The position numbers were made by a program, and so were the translations under genes. Shown here in pieces: positions 35,101 through 47,708 of a DNA stretch of 64,000 nt. The DNA is from Prunus persica (taxonomy: Eukaryota; Streptophyta; Magnoliopsida; Rosales; Rosaceae): assembly GCF_000346465.2 (NCBI RefSeq), contig NC_034011.1, forward strand, positions 24,735,941 through 24,799,940, in the 5' to 3' direction. The notes beneath the pieces were generated by a model that saw only the letters and a list, made by a program, of their open reading frames with translations, was not told the origin of the DNA and did no database searches. The stretch's first letter is position 1. The number at the start of each line of letters is the position of its first letter.

Positions 35101-35740
35101 TCTGCTCGTTGCAACCCACTTATCTTGAGGGAAAAAGGAGGTCTTCTGCGCCGTGAGTCTCTAAAACTGTCATTCGATACAGTTTCAGAGAATTGCAAGT
35201 TGAACACATCCCAGGGAGATAGTACATTCTCTTCTGGTGCACTTATCTCAGCAGCAAGTGGCTTTACATGGGCAAAAAGGCAAAATGAGGATGGTACAAA
35301 ATCCGCAGTTTCAGATGGGTCTAAAAGCCAATTCAGTGCACTGGATACAAATTTTGCAGGGAGTACATTTGACTTTACCAGACAAGGGAATGGAACTTCC
35401 AAGATTGCAATACGGAAGCTCAGAACTTTCGATACATCTGAACTTTGCAGGGCAGATGAATCAGAAGATACAGGAAACGACATGGTAAGGACCAAGGACA
35501 CAATCATCATCTTTGATACAATTTACCCAAAACGCTCCTGTTATGACTTATCCTTTAACAATGTATTAGGATTCCATTGATGAAGAGAAGCATGTAATTG
35601 AGTATTCGGGGCCGCTAATTTCCCAACTGTGTAGAATGGATGAACACTTGCGGAGGAATGAAAGCCATATACGCCATGCAGCTCGCAGATCAAGGTTTGA
35701 AAGAGGTACGCAGGCAAGTCTTGATCATGGTAGAGCTTAA
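32193..35740 (+). CDS. CDK-like protein kinase, At1g54610/IBS1 type, N-myristoylated
   Basis: Eight exons join in frame: 32193-32708, 33094-33378, 33538-33855, 34095-34322, 34537-34634, 34867-34969, 35077-35484 and 35570-35740, giving 708 residues. MGCISSKQ is a strong N-myristoylation signal with C3 as a palmitoylation candidate, so the kinase probably sits on membranes. A low-complexity Ser/Asn/Lys region precedes the kinase domain: glycine loop IGQGTYSSVF (173-182), ATP lysine K196, C-helix PESIRFMAREI with E214, catalytic HRDIKASN with D291, DFG at 309-311 and WYRPPELLMG. All catalytic residues are present. The long C-terminal tail is variable and ends FERGTQASLDHGRA. Relatives include IBS1, needed for BABA-primed defence in Arabidopsis. 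Alternative splicing at the GTACGC near 35706 could change the last residues. Confidence 0.93.
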
Positions 35741-36844
35741 AGAGGTACACATGTACCATATTACTTATCACATTACTCTTCATGTTTGTTTCAGAGGTAG
35801 AACCCCAGGCATTACAAGTGGCTCTATGAGATATGAGATACGTAGCTGGCAAATGTGGTACAAATAGTTTTATTATGCAGCGTATGCCATGGAGAAGGCG
35901 AATGTGTCGTGAATGGAACTTATATATGTGCAGAGAAATGGTGCAAGAGCTGGCAATGCTTGTTGAATCAAGTTCATCATCAACCCTCGAGTATAATTGG
36001 AGCTCAAATGACAAATTTCTGCTGGGCACCGCAAACCCTTTGTATCATCATAAACTGAGAAAAGGCATAAAATTTATACAGATGTACAACACCACCATGG
36101 ACAATGTAGCAAACGTTTGGCAACCCAAATCAACTTTTCTTAAGCTACGCAGCTCGCCTCGATGAATTCAGATCGCATAGGGGAAAACAAAAACAAACAG
36201 AGAAGTAAAAAAAACAAATTTAAATAACTTTTATAGATTCAGAAGCCAGAAATTTGGTTTTGAAAAAGAAAAGAAAAAAAGTGAAGAAATAATGTAGGGC
36301 AAACAGATCGCTGATGCTGCAAAAACTAGAGCAGCAGAGCGGCCATGGAGCCCCAAACGCAACCCCTAAAGTAAGAAGTTGGTTGTTAATGTGTGCCCAA
36401 CGCACTAACGTGCGCCACGATTAAACCTCTCCCGTGGAATACCACGCCGCCTCTTCCTTAAGAGGGGAGCGCTCGGCCTCGGGCACTTTTCTTCTGCCAG
36501 AGTCTTCCACTCTTTTATTTATACCCTCAAAACCCTAATCTCTGTTTTTTCTTTTTCGGAAATAAATCAATCAATCAAATTTCCTTATATGCCCTTGCAT
36601 ATTGCAAGATGAAAATGTTTTTTTTAATGCTTCTAATTAATGAATTTATATCAACAGAAATTGTTTTGGGATGGAAAATGGTAATTTAAGTTTTAAAACA
36701 TGTGAGATGAATAAAAAGATCAAGAAATTATATTCTTAAAAACCAAACTAAAATGATCAAGAAATTATAAAATGACTTCTTTTGCATTTGTTTAATTATT
36801 TATCGGTGATTTGGTTGGGTATGTATGAACTATGAACCATATAA
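35741..36844. other. Kinase 3' region and a GC-rich intergenic patch
   Basis: An open frame at 35833-36165 lies after the kinase stop and has no recognisable domain, so it is probably 3' untranslated sequence. The patch at about 36390-36500 is unusually GC-rich and holds short inverted repeats (CGTGGAATACCACG and CCTCTTCCTTAAGAGG). I cannot assign it. Confidence 0.4.
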
Positions 36845-37004
36845 TCTATATATCTATAGCAAAAGACAGAGAATGGTGAAACATTCAAAATCAAATTATG
36901 AATTTTATTTTTATGAAACACGACTACCCATTATCTTTTTTAATTTTAAAATAAATTTAATTTTTTAAAAAAAAAGCCTCCCACATGCGCAGAAGAGAGA
37001 CTGG
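36845..37004 (+). mobile_element. Mini-Helitron remnant, copy 1
   Basis: It begins TCTATATATCTATAGCAAAAG and ends ACTGG followed by T, fitting the Helitron rule TC...CTRR inserted between A and T. The internal blocks GAGAATGGTGAAACATTC and ACTACCCATTATC are shared with the copies at 44038 and 44398. At 160 bp it is internally deleted. Confidence 0.6.
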
Positions 37005-37390
37005 TATAGGATAAAAATGTAGTTTTGGTCACCACCATTGTGTTTTGTCCTGAATTCAAATTTGGCATGTGATTTTATTTTTCCGAATATAAGATAAAAT
37101 GCAATTTAAGTACCATCGCCATTGATATGTAACCACATTATTATATTGGAGAAATTATAGAGTAGAACAAGTGATTCCGATATTAAACCTAGTCCTAGTA
37201 ACACTCCTAAATCCTAAGCAGATTATCACCAGTAATATACCCTTTAATTTAATTGTACAACGCTAATCATGATTATAGAAACGGGTATAAAGGAACACTT
37301 TCATGGGGTATAAAGATCTTTTCTTCTTTGATTTACAGAAGGAGCAACTCTTGATCACCAATTTCACGTCAGGCCCTGCCTGCATCTTGA

Positions 37391-40019
37391 TCATGATTCA
37401 TCATCATCAAGGGTCACTAGACCGGGAATTTGGCCATGATCTACAAAATCTATCTTGTTCAGTCTCATACAACACAGCACTTGCTCTGGCAACTCTTCCT
37501 GTTTTTGTGCCTATAAGCAGCAAACCCGATAGTCAGATCATTAACACAATTTCCAGCCAAACCACAGAAAAATATAAAAAGATTGCTGGTTACCTGGATA
37601 GTTAAACCAAAATCCAGTATTCCGTTTTTTAGACGTTCTCGAAACGATTCGAGACCCTTCCTTGATATGTAGCTGAAGCGATGAATGTCCAGATCAATCT
37701 CAAAGTAGTTAGGACCCTGCATGTGAGAGAGCTTGGTAAAGTCAAACAACATGGTTTTTAGGCTTCATCATCTTAACACTCAGCAACATAAATGTTCAAT
37801 GTTTACCTTGTAAAAATTGTGCTGGGGGCGTGAAAGAACTGGTTTGTCATTATATGCATGTACAAGCTTCTTCTCAGCAGAACTCAGACCAAGATCTTCA
37901 GGATTTACCACCCCAGCCAAGATCTTTAGTCTTTCTCTAAAAGGTACAGTGGAGTCCTTCGCGAATCCTTTCACTTTTTCCGTCTCATCGTCAACCATTT
38001 TCTGAAGCATCATTCAAATATATCAACAGAGTGAGTGTTCCAATAGAACATAAGATCACATTTCCATCAGGGAGAGTACATCAGAATAAAGTACATGCCT
38101 ATCCAAATGGATGAAGTTACCTTGATGCTGTCCTGGAATTGAGGAGAGATGTCTTTATCAAAATTCTCAGAAACTTTGAAATACATTACAAGACTCATCC
38201 CCTCTCCATCACTATCACCAAGAAACATTGCAGCAGGATAAGTAGGCAACTGCAACAGGCGCAGAGCAATATCATTAGATATTGCAAAAAATATAACAAA
38301 CAAAACATAACAAGATAAATCAATTCTAAAAAAAAATTTACCTGTATGTTTACAATGAGGAGTGGAGGCACTTTTCCGTTTGCTTTCACATTGGGAAGTT
38401 CCAGATGCTGGGCAATGTGATGTATCTTTTTGGGGCATACAAACACATCAACACCTATTGGAGTATATGGACTGTAGTTCGGAGCAGGTGACTTTCGTTT
38501 ATCTCTGGATGGTAGACCAACAGAAAATAATATTATCATTAGCAAGGCAAAACAGAGTAGTTAGTTGCAAATCTAAATTTAGTTAAGGTTGGTTTTGACA
38601 AAAGAAAAAACCAAAGTCATACTTGAAATAGTTCTCGCCACGGAGTTTAAAAGTTGAAGGTGGAATCTCAGACCAAGATCCTGAAGTCGGCTTCTCTACT
38701 CTACAACATGGAATCATATATCCTGGTCTAGGCCGATACAGAAACCTTTTTGATTGACCTGTGGATATATCATTGAAATGTTCAGTAATATACATGTACA
38801 TCAATCCCAATATTCTAAGTTTTCTTTCTATTCAAAGAAAATTGAATTCTTTGAATACTTACATTGTTCAATGGTTTCTTCTGCATCACAGGATCTCCTT
38901 TTAAAAGAAAGCCTAAACACTGCTGATGGCTTTCTCTGGGACTGTGGAACCAAACTCTGTGCACCTAGAATCTTATCGTTGAAACTTACAGAAGGTACCA
39001 ATCGAGATAACCCGGATTTCAGGGCATTGTCTTGAATTTTTTCATTAGAATCACGTCCATCCTCTCTAAGTCCTTTAAAGCTTCCATAAGAGTGATCTAA
39101 TATATTCTTCCTCTTACTGCAAACTTCATCAGCCTTCCCTAAGCGTGAAAGCTCATAGCCCTGGGTACTAATAACCGAAAACCGATTTGATTCCCTGCGC
39201 TCATCTTTGCCTGTGATTTTATCTGATTTACCTCCTATTTTCATATAGCTTTGGTATTCTTCATACTTACACCCATTATCAACAAAGCGAGCAGATCTTT
39301 CATACTGAAGTACTTGGCCACTTGAGATATTCCCAATTGGATTGCTTGCTAATGGAAAACCATCTGTAGAATAAGAGAAGAAAATTAAGAAAACAAAACA
39401 AAATCCTTTTCAAATAAGTAGCTCAAGAAAAATTACTTCAGTAGTAATGACGTTTTGCAATCAAACAAGACCACAAGGCTTTCATTCTGTAATATGTAGT
39501 TACAGGCTGATGGCCAATACCTCCATGTATACTGATAAAGTCATCATCTGAATCAGACTCCAGAATACTGACTGAGTCAAACCAAGCTTCCTCTTGGCAA
39601 ATTACTGCAAATGAATAACTTTCAAAATATGAGATTCAAGAGCTATGAATTTTCTTGTCAGAATTATTGGTTGAAATTGAAAGATAGTTGAAATCTGATG
39701 AAAGAGAGCACACACCATTCGCATCATATTGACTGAGGTTCCATTGCAGCTGGGTGAGATGGAATGTTGAATTAGAAACCTTAGATCTTCTGTGAGCAGT
39801 TGTTGCACCATTCTCAAAGTCCACATGAACAAACTCACTGACAGCATAGTCACTCACGCGACCTCCTGCATCACTATATATTTTCTTGAAACTGGTATTT
39901 CTTTTCTTGGTACTATCTGAAGCAGAGCAGGTTGCCTTTCTATGGCGTTTGATGACCCGCTGACAGTGTTTTTTCCGTGATTTAATTGTTTTGGATGGGG
40001 TTGACATGCAACCACCCAT
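37391..40019 (-). CDS. EDR2_C/DUF1336 protein (CW14-like), N-myristoylated
   Basis: Nine coding exons join in frame: 40019-39716, 39604-39521, 39363-38863, 38758-38623, 38504-38342, 38249-38121, 38001-37807, 37716-37594 and 37510-37391, giving 584 residues. Starting at [18 protein letters not shown] gives a classical myristoylation site (G2) with C4 nearby. An upstream in-frame ATG (40040) would bury it. The middle is low-complexity with [19 protein letters not shown]. The EDR2_C domain spans about residues 324-575: [60 protein letters not shown] and the closing [16 protein letters not shown]. Full EDR2 proteins also carry PH and START domains, which are absent here. EDR2 restrains salicylate-dependent cell death, but the role of this short class is unknown. 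A truncated copy lies at 51912-54576. Confidence 0.92.
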
Positions 40020-42355
40020 TGTAGCTTTTAAATCATGCAAGTCCCAACTACAACGATGCCTTCATCAAGTCCTCCGACTTGTGTGCCTATAATGAATAAC
40101 TGAAACAAATTACATCAGAGAAGAATAAAGGATTTCTGGAAAGCAGTTTCTATTATCACAAATAATCATGAGAACGCAATCAATTCTTTCATCACGATAC
40201 TGTTTCAGTAATTGATGGCTCAAATGCTAGGGCAGTTAACCAACTTACACTTGAAAATTATTAGAATCAAACGGATGACACACAGAGGTCTCTATGTTTA
40301 ATGAGTATGGTGACACTATCAGAAAGCACCTTGGTTAGAAACGACTGATAACTTGAAGCACTACACTAGTTATTCAATCAATTTGTAGATGAAAATTTGT
40401 GCAATCATCATAAAAATCAAATGTCTGATTCAAAACCTTCTCAAACAAAGTGGGCTGTATCTTTCCCAGTCCCATAGATAAGCCACGTATCTATCTTAAG
40501 CCCCAAATATTTAGTTCTGGCTCACTAGAACATAAACATGACCAGCAAACAAAAAGATAGTACAACCACCTCAAGAACAACTAAACAAAACCTTAGTCCC
40601 TCTACTTGCTATTGGCTAAAAGTCTTCTTTCTTCTCAAGCTCCATGAAGAAGCAGAAATAATAGGTGTGAGGATGTAAGAGAAACAAATACCATCAATGC
40701 CACTGTTTAAGATAAGAAGACATGCCCGGCTATAAAATCTAACATCTAACGACAACTCCTCTTTGCAGAAGACTTCTATCACTCAATAAGGAGGGATGGG
40801 AAAAGAAAACTCCAAATGTGATTCTAACCGATGACCTTCAGGAATATGATGAGGCTTGAACGGTAGTTTCCCCCTTATTCATCACTGTAATTTTCTTCTC
40901 AAAATATGATTATAAATTCTTAGGTAACGGCTACGTCATGAAATGCTACTATGATATTAGATAAGTAGTTAGGATCCTGCTATAGTAATGCATCTTCATT
41001 GTTAGCTCACATTTCACTTGAAAAAAGGCAAACAATAAAAGACACATAATAGTAACATTGAAACAATTGATCTAATCTCAGAATTGAAACATCAATAATG
41101 ACACAGAAGATTTCACAAGTTATATGAAATAGAAAAATTCAAAAGAATATCCCTGCTAACTAAGCAATATCAGGCAAATTCTATCAACTCACTGCTATAT
41201 AAACAAGAAAGGCAGAAATTTCAGAGCTTAAATTCTATAATAAAAAATTCAGAATTACATACCCAGAAAACAATTCTGCATCTCTTTCATAAATTTCCAA
41301 ACTGACAGACACATAAATATAAAGGGAAGGGGGGAGAGAGAGAAGAATAGCACCCTTTGAGTTTCAAGGAAGCTCCTGTTTTAACTTCCAAAGAGATATT
41401 AAAATTGCAAAAGGTAGAAGAAACGGCAGAGGGCCCACTTCCAACGATGTAAAAGAAGACAAACGAATAGGATTGCAAGCAATCATAATAACAATTAAAT
41501 GTTTTTAAAAAGAAAAAAGGAATTCGTTCCCATCAATAGGACAATAAAAAGTGTAAAAATATACATTTCGTCTGAAAGAAGCAGCAATGAAAGAAATACA
41601 AGAAGGAACACACAAAACTCAACGAACGAAAATGAAACAAATCAAAACAGACAACAAAGAGTCAGCATCACACAACCAAATTAATTCGAAACAAAAGAGC
41701 ATAATCCCATTACGAATCCCATGAAATTTACAAACTTGTGATAAGCAAACGTCCCATAAACAAATTTGAGAAAAAAATGAATCCCATAAAAAAATTTGAG
41801 AAAAAAATGAAGGCAGCATATGGAAAGTGAGAGCCTTTACAGATGAAACTAAATATTGGCAACTTTGGACAAAAACCCAGAAAATCTAACGCAATCAATG
41901 ACGTAAAAATAGATAGAGATCGTCAAAAGCCGCAGCCTTACCTTGTTGCCAGAATGGTATCTTCAACTCCCTCTCTCTGAAACAAGAAACAGAGCCAAAC
42001 CCAGTATGGGGCAAAAGCGGAGAGAGAATGAGATGGGGCGGATGGGTCCGACAATGTTGGATCCGGGTCTGATGTTAGAACTCGCTGCTCTTCCTTTTGA
42101 AGCTTGGATAACTTTTTTTTTAAAAAAGGTAAAAACCCTTTAAATATCAATGGAAGAACAAGAAGGAGATAAATGATAAGGAGGATGATGAGGAAGGGTT
42201 TTGATTTATAAATAAAATTTGTACAAGTGTTTTTCAGAGAGAAGGGGTTGGCGGTGGGCTTGAGCTCTTTCTTTCTTTCTTTCTTGCTTGCTGTTCGTAT
42301 TGTTGCCCTTGAGTTTAGCAAATAGCGTCCGAGATTTCGGTGGTCAAAAGCAGAG

Positions 42356-42396
<41 letters not shown>
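40020..42396 (-). promoter_or_regulatory. 5' leader of EDR2_C gene with a long leader intron and (GA)n
   Basis: On the minus strand a donor AAG/GTAAGG at 41942/41941 and an acceptor near 40060-40085 (TTATAG just before the start codon) suggest a 5' untranslated exon at about 41942-42300 and a leader intron of about 1.9 kb. A (GA)n tract of about 38 bases at 42359-42396 and a CTTT tract near 42270 mark the likely promoter-proximal region. No coding exon was found inside. Confidence 0.5.
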
Positions 42397-42399
<3 letters not shown>

Positions 42400-43548
42400 G
42401 AGCAGAGGTTGTCAATATACTTGTCATTAACTTACTTTCACGTCTGTCTCCTTCCTTCATAAAAATCCGGATTCACAGATTCTTTTTAATTAATCACTAA
42501 CTAATTTACTTCCTCTGTTCCTCTGTTTTTGTTTCGTGTATTCTGGTTGTCGCTTTCTGTTTCCTGTTTACAAAGATTCATATTTTCTACAAAATATTCT
42601 TCCTTTGAAATTTGAATTCGCTATTGCTAATTACGCATTGCTAGGATCCGGCTTACCATATTCATCTTTTTATTTTTAGTTTTAAGATAAATACTTATTA
42701 GCATTTTCTATTACTTTAAAGAAAAGGTTACCAAAATAATATTTCCTAACAGAAAAAATATATACCTCTATTACTTCCTTGATGTAATCTTCTTTATTCG
42801 ATGTATGTATCATCTATGACGTATGTATATTTTTTTTCACATAAAAAGAACGATAATTGTTGAATAAAAAAAACGACATTATCGTTTGAAAATTCTTTCT
42901 ATAAATGGCCCCGGGATATATTGAATATGTATTCCACCCCTCGAACTGTAAGTCCCATAGTTTTACAAATCATTTTGTATCTCCAGTCTCATTCTTTTTT
43001 ATAATTTTCTAATTAGTGGGATCGTAGTAGTTTAATTATGTTGACTTCCTTGCGTTTATGAGCCAACACATTTCCATGGAATTTGATGATCTCAACCGGC
43101 CTTCATCTTGGTCTAAGTTCAGGCAGGGGAAACCGCAGCATCACGTGTGTTAACATGTAATTAACGATTGATTGAACATGTAATTAACTACAGTTTGTCA
43201 AGAATACAAAGTCTTTTAATCTTCATTTATTGATGAAATAAAAGGATTATAATGTATTTCAATATTGCATGTACTGGGGTGGGCCACATGGGCGCGCATG
43301 TAACTCATCATGTTTATTAATATGACAATTGGATATGACCCAACCAAACAGACTGGATGCCTCTTGTGCATAATTATATGGTTTACAGCTTCATACAGCT
43401 GCTTTTGTTTCCCTACCTTTTCTTCTGCTCTTTTACTATGCCTCACTCACACAGTCACAGTCACAAGTCTGATTTTACCTGTTTTTGGAGGCAACACCTA
43501 TATGTCAATGCTTGCACCCAACTTATAAGAAAACTTTATCATACCTAC

Positions 43549-43579
<31 letters not shown>

Positions 43580-44037
43580 TCCACCATATTCATTGACTTG
43601 GGGGGTTCAAGGTTGACATATATATATATATAGCCCTAGCTATATGTAAGAAATATATATTTTTGGAGGGTGGGGCACTGAATTATACTCTTTGTTGAGC
43701 GATAGGGGCACCTAAATTTTTTTATAGCAGTGCTGGGCTTTTTCTAAAAGTTGTGTAGTTTATTAGAGCCGTGAAGAGGTGGATAAGACTTGAACCCTAA
43801 TTGTAAACTGTAAGTGACATGAACCTAACTTGAATATATGGAGATGCTTTTGCCACTTCTTTTTTGAAATCATGTTTACACCAAACACGAAAAGGATAGT
43901 GCAAGCAAGCTATGATTCATGTCAGCTGCAGATTTGTAAAAGGGAGAAGGAAAAGTAATTTGGGTGACAATCAATTTCCATGAAAAGAATTCTCCACCAA
44001 TGATTACGATACTTGAGGGTTAGGGCTCACCTAATAA
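42397..44037. other. AT-rich intergenic DNA with simple repeats
   Basis: It contains a (GA)n run at about 43553-43580 and a (TA)n run at about 43617-43632. No gene is supported. Confidence 0.5.
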
Positions 44038-44297
44038 TCTATATATATAAAGCAAAAAGCAGAGAATGGTAAAACATTCAAAATATCAGAAAATATCCTT
44101 AATTAGTTAGTACAAACATTAAGAATTAAAATTATTAATTAAATGAGGATAATATGGTAAATTCACACTTTTTCATATTAAAAAAAATTAAAATTAAAAG
44201 AAAAATAAGATAATTGATCTTATTTTTATAGAGCACAACTACCCATTATCTTTTTTAATTCTAAAAAAAATGCCACTCGCAGGCGCGAAAAAGCTAG
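44038..44297 (+). mobile_element. Mini-Helitron, copy 2
   Basis: This 260-bp element begins TCTATATATATAAAGC after an A and ends AAAAAGCTAG before a T, matching TC...CTRR. It shares AGAGAATGGT-AAACATTC, GATAATATGGTAAATTCACA and ACTACCCATTATC with the neighbouring copy and with 36845-37004. The CGCAGGCGCG near the 3' end may form the usual small terminal hairpin. It encodes no protein. Confidence 0.65.
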
Positions 44298-44397
44298 TAT
44301 ATATAATAAAAGATGTTGCCATTGCAATTTCATTGCAACGTGTCGCATGACAGATTGCTTTCAGAAAAAGCAATCCAAATTTAATTTTCTATTACTT

Positions 44398-44707
44398 TTT
44401 AAATATATATATATATATATATATAAAGCAAAAGGCAAAGAATGGTGAAACATTCAAAATACTAGAAAATGTCATTTGCTAATTTAAACACTAATAATAA
44501 TTAAAATTATTAATCAAATGAGAATAATATGGTAAATTCACACTTTTTCATATTATAAAAAATTAAAATTAAAAGGAAATTCAGATAATGAATCTTATTT
44601 TTATGGAACATAACTACCCATTATCTTTTTTAATTCTAAAATAAATTTAAAATTTTCAAAAAAAAAAATGCCTCTCACAAGGGCGAAAGTGCCTGCGGAG
44701 AGGCTAG
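44398..44707 (+). mobile_element. Mini-Helitron, copy 3
   Basis: It has the same organisation as the copy about 100 bp upstream and ends GCGGAGAGGCTAG before T. The 5' end is blurred by an expanded (TA)n tract, so the start is approximate. The two copies are in the same orientation. Confidence 0.62.
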
Positions 44708-44858
44708 TTTTGCATAACAAATGAATCATTGCAACTAATAATTAGAATATATGATGCGTTCTTTACTAGTCTCTATAAAGTGGAACAACTCCATATATGA
44801 TGCGTTTTAGCATTGAACTTTTGAAATTAGAATAGCTTATAGATGGACGATAGTTAAA

Positions 44859-45234
44859 CTCCGTTTGATAACCATTTCAATTTTAGTTTTTAATTTTTAT
44901 TTTTTGTGCTAGAGTATAGAGGAAAATGATAGTGAGAATAGGAGTGAGGATAAGATTGAGAGAGATGATGAGAGGGAGGAGTAACAAAAGTAAAAACAAA
45001 AACTTGAAAGTGAACACAATTTGAAATAGATTTTAGTTTTTAGTTTTAGTTTTTACTTTTGTTACTCCTCCCTCCCCATCCTCTCCTCTCATCTTCCCTC
45101 TCAATCCCATCTCCACTCTTATTCTCACTTCCATTCTCCCTCTTTTTTCTCTATACTATAGCGCAACAAAATAAAAAATAAAAAATAAAAAATAAAAACT
45201 AAAAACTAAAATTGAAATGGTTATCAAATGGCCC
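44859..45234. mobile_element. Long-TIR foldback MITE
   Basis: Left end CTCCGTTTGATAACCATTTC and right end, read inward, GGGCCATTTGATAACCATTTC match closely, and the pairing extends through TTTTAGTTTTTA tracts and GGAGGAGTAAC. TAAA flanks both ends (44855-44858 and 45235-45238) but may be chance. The length is 376 bp and it is non-coding. Confidence 0.7.
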
Positions 45235-46226
45235 TAAATATTTTGCAGCATGACTAAATGCAGTGATGCTTGTATAGCAAAGTAAGTGCATTGCTTCGGT
45301 GACAAGTGTGTAAAAGTTTAGACGACAAGTATTAATATAAATATGTGATTATTTAAAGTTTGGTCTTTGATTAACTTTTACTTAAAGCTTTTGGAGATTT
45401 AGCATATCACGGGTACAAATTATGGTCTTAACGAATGGTATATTCCCTATCCATTTGTTTTATGGACAATGAAATATTCTAACGACTTTAAACCTCGTGT
45501 GCAAAAGGACGGATCGATATACTGTCTTAACCAACTTCCTAACTCACATATGCTCCTCATATGTATTTTAAGTGATGCATAATCGGATCCCATGTTTTGG
45601 TCTTGAAACTTGAAAGAATCAGAGCTAGAACCAAACCACAAAACGTTAAGACAAGAAGCAACATTCTAGGCAAAACGACATGAAGCTAAATTCTCCCCAA
45701 TGACTAATATAAGTGCGCAATAAAATGAATAAAAGATGGAAGGAAGTGGCGATCTGTTCTGCTAACATGAAAGTGCACAGAGCACGTGACATGCACGAGC
45801 ATATTGAAGAAAAAGAAAGTGCATATATGCATGCACAATTAAATTAGCCCGTTATTTAATAATGCAAGATGTCTCTTGCATTATATATAATTAATTGTAT
45901 ATTGTCTGTCCACTTTTTTATTTCATTTTATTTTTTTCAGGCGGTTGAGATATGCATGACCTGATGAAACTGACAATTAAATAAGCCAAACCAAGTGCTT
46001 GTTAAAATGAAAGCAAAAGCATATCAGCACATGGGATTGGGATTCTGGAGAAGCTTTTTAGAATTTATTAATGATCCAAGTATAAAACAAATCTTCCAGT
46101 TTGTTCAACCGATTGCTGGGAAACTTCATATTTATATATAAAAATCAATCGACTGGGTTTTTTCTTTTCCATAAAATGAAGGTCATAGTTTCAATGCAGT
46201 TTACTCTCTCGAGCCTGGAGGACACA
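45235..46226. other. Intergenic, no gene seen
   Basis: Sequence is AT-rich with short frames only and no repeat structure that I can define. Confidence 0.5.
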
Positions 46227-46500
46227 TGTTAACGAATCCTTATTTAGTTAGGATTTTGAATCCTTATTTAGTTAGGATTTTGATTCCTTATTATGTTAAT
46301 ATTTTAATTACTTACCTATTCATTTAATCCTATTGTAATTGAGATTTATTTTCTATAATAGCTTGAATTTATTTCCTATGTTAATTACGTTCGGAATTGA
46401 ATTTTCCAATCTAATTTACCCCTAGATAGGTTAGAGGAGAAAAAAGCATAAAAGATGAAGATGTGTTGGGGTACTTTTATTATATTTTAAAATAACTAGA
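46227..46500 (+). mobile_element. Possible LTR remnant with a 24-bp tandem repeat
   Basis: A purine-rich GAGCCTGGAGGACACA is followed by TGTTAACGAATCC, resembling a polypurine tract and an LTR start. Two perfect 24-base tandem copies (46235-46258 and 46259-46282; AATCCTTATTTAGTTAGG core) follow, then a third partial copy. No second LTR was found, so the call is tentative. Confidence 0.3.
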
Positions 46501-47289
46501 AAGCAAATAAATATACTGATTATTTTATTCATAAAAAAGCACAAGATTTCACTCGCACTGAAGAGACCAAGGGTTCGAAACTCCTTGGAGTCAATATTTT
46601 TTCATCTGACGTGGCATGACATGATTGGAACAAGACACTGACGCAACGCTGAGGAGGATCAGACCCGGATAAGAATCCGCACGTCGACCCATCGGGTTGC
46701 GCAAACCCGGACAGAACTTACTCTATCACACCCATCGATCTCATTCAGCTGAGTCATCCTGGCCGTCCATCATCAAGTATTGCATGTCGTTTTCCATTTT
46801 TTTTTTTGTGCAAGCTTATGATCCATCTCGTTATCTTTCTCGGTTTTACCTAATTCCATCTCCAAGCGCGCAACTGTTTTTTCTGAGCCTTGATATCTCC
46901 GCGCTGCCAAAATCACTTCACCTCTGTGTTCTATACAATGCTCCAAGAAGAAAAGTCGCCCCTTACATCTTGGAATATCATAACTAAATCACAAACTGCT
47001 TTCAACTTTGGTAAAAGATCAAGTTGCTTTTCTTGAGATAATGAAATACAAGATGAAATCAGAATTTCATGACTCCCCAATGAACTCCATAATATGCATT
47101 CAACTAATATTGTTGTACATTCCCCACAATTAGTGGTACCACGACATAACCTCCATTCACTAGAGAAATCAACTCACACACACCCCAATACGAAACAAAC
47201 GGGTCTTCAAAATTCAAAAAGAAATTTAAAAATGTTGCTACTTCTTCCAATCTAATATGTGAATATACAACCCTCAAAAAGTGTTCAAT
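46501..47289. other. Intergenic; SINE-like box B only
   Basis: GGGTTCGAAACTCC near 46572 resembles a Pol III box B, but no matching box A or A-rich tail is clear. A 96-codon open frame at 46697-46987 has no family signature. Confidence 0.35.
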
Positions 47290-47556
47290 TCAATCCCAAG
47301 GTTTTTTTAGGTATGAAAATGAAAAGATTGATAATTCGTATGTATTGAATGATGAAAATAGAATGAGGTACAGAACCTTTATACAAATACAATAGCCAAT
47401 TAGGGTGCTGGGAACTAGCCTAAAATGGATCATTCCTTAATATACACGTCTACATAAAAGGAAGGAAATAAACTAAATATCTGTACAGATCAATGATTAA
47501 TACTCAGAATCAATCACGTTGATTTAGTTGGGATTTTACGCTCCTCAACACTCCCC
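47290..47556 (-). mobile_element. Ty1/copia LTR remnant
   Basis: On the minus strand CCAACTTGAAGGGGAG is immediately followed by TGTTGAGGAGCG. That is the usual plant copia arrangement of polypurine tract then 3' LTR beginning TGTTG. The LTR-like part contains a TATAAAGG-type box (near 47380) and runs to about 47290. The internal domain and the other LTR are missing. Confidence 0.5.
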
Positions 47557-47708
47557 TTCAAGTTGGAATGTATGTTGATGATTCCTAACTTGCTGAGTAA
47601 AATCGCAAATTGTGGAAGGAAAAATTAAAATATTTTAATAAACTTGAACCAAGATTGTCAATAGCTTCAACTTGTTTAGTGATATATACGAAGAGTTTTG
47701 GGATATCT

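Noticed and set aside
35833..36165. 110-codon open frame after the kinase stop
   Set aside because: No domain or splice link to the kinase was found. It is most likely 3' untranslated sequence.
36390..36500. Structured RNA gene in the GC-rich patch
   Set aside because: Short inverted repeats are present, but I recognise no tRNA, snRNA or snoRNA signature.
40020..40040. Upstream in-frame ATG (MHDLKAT) for the EDR2_C protein
   Set aside because: It would bury the conserved MGGC myristoylation start, so the ATG at 40019 was chosen.
46560..46600. tRNA gene or SINE at the GGGTTCGAAACTCC motif
   Set aside because: No matching box A, acceptor stem or A-rich tail could be found.
46697..46987. 96-codon open frame as a gene
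   Set aside because: There is no signature, no adjacent exons, and it sits in repeat-rich DNA between LTR remnants.
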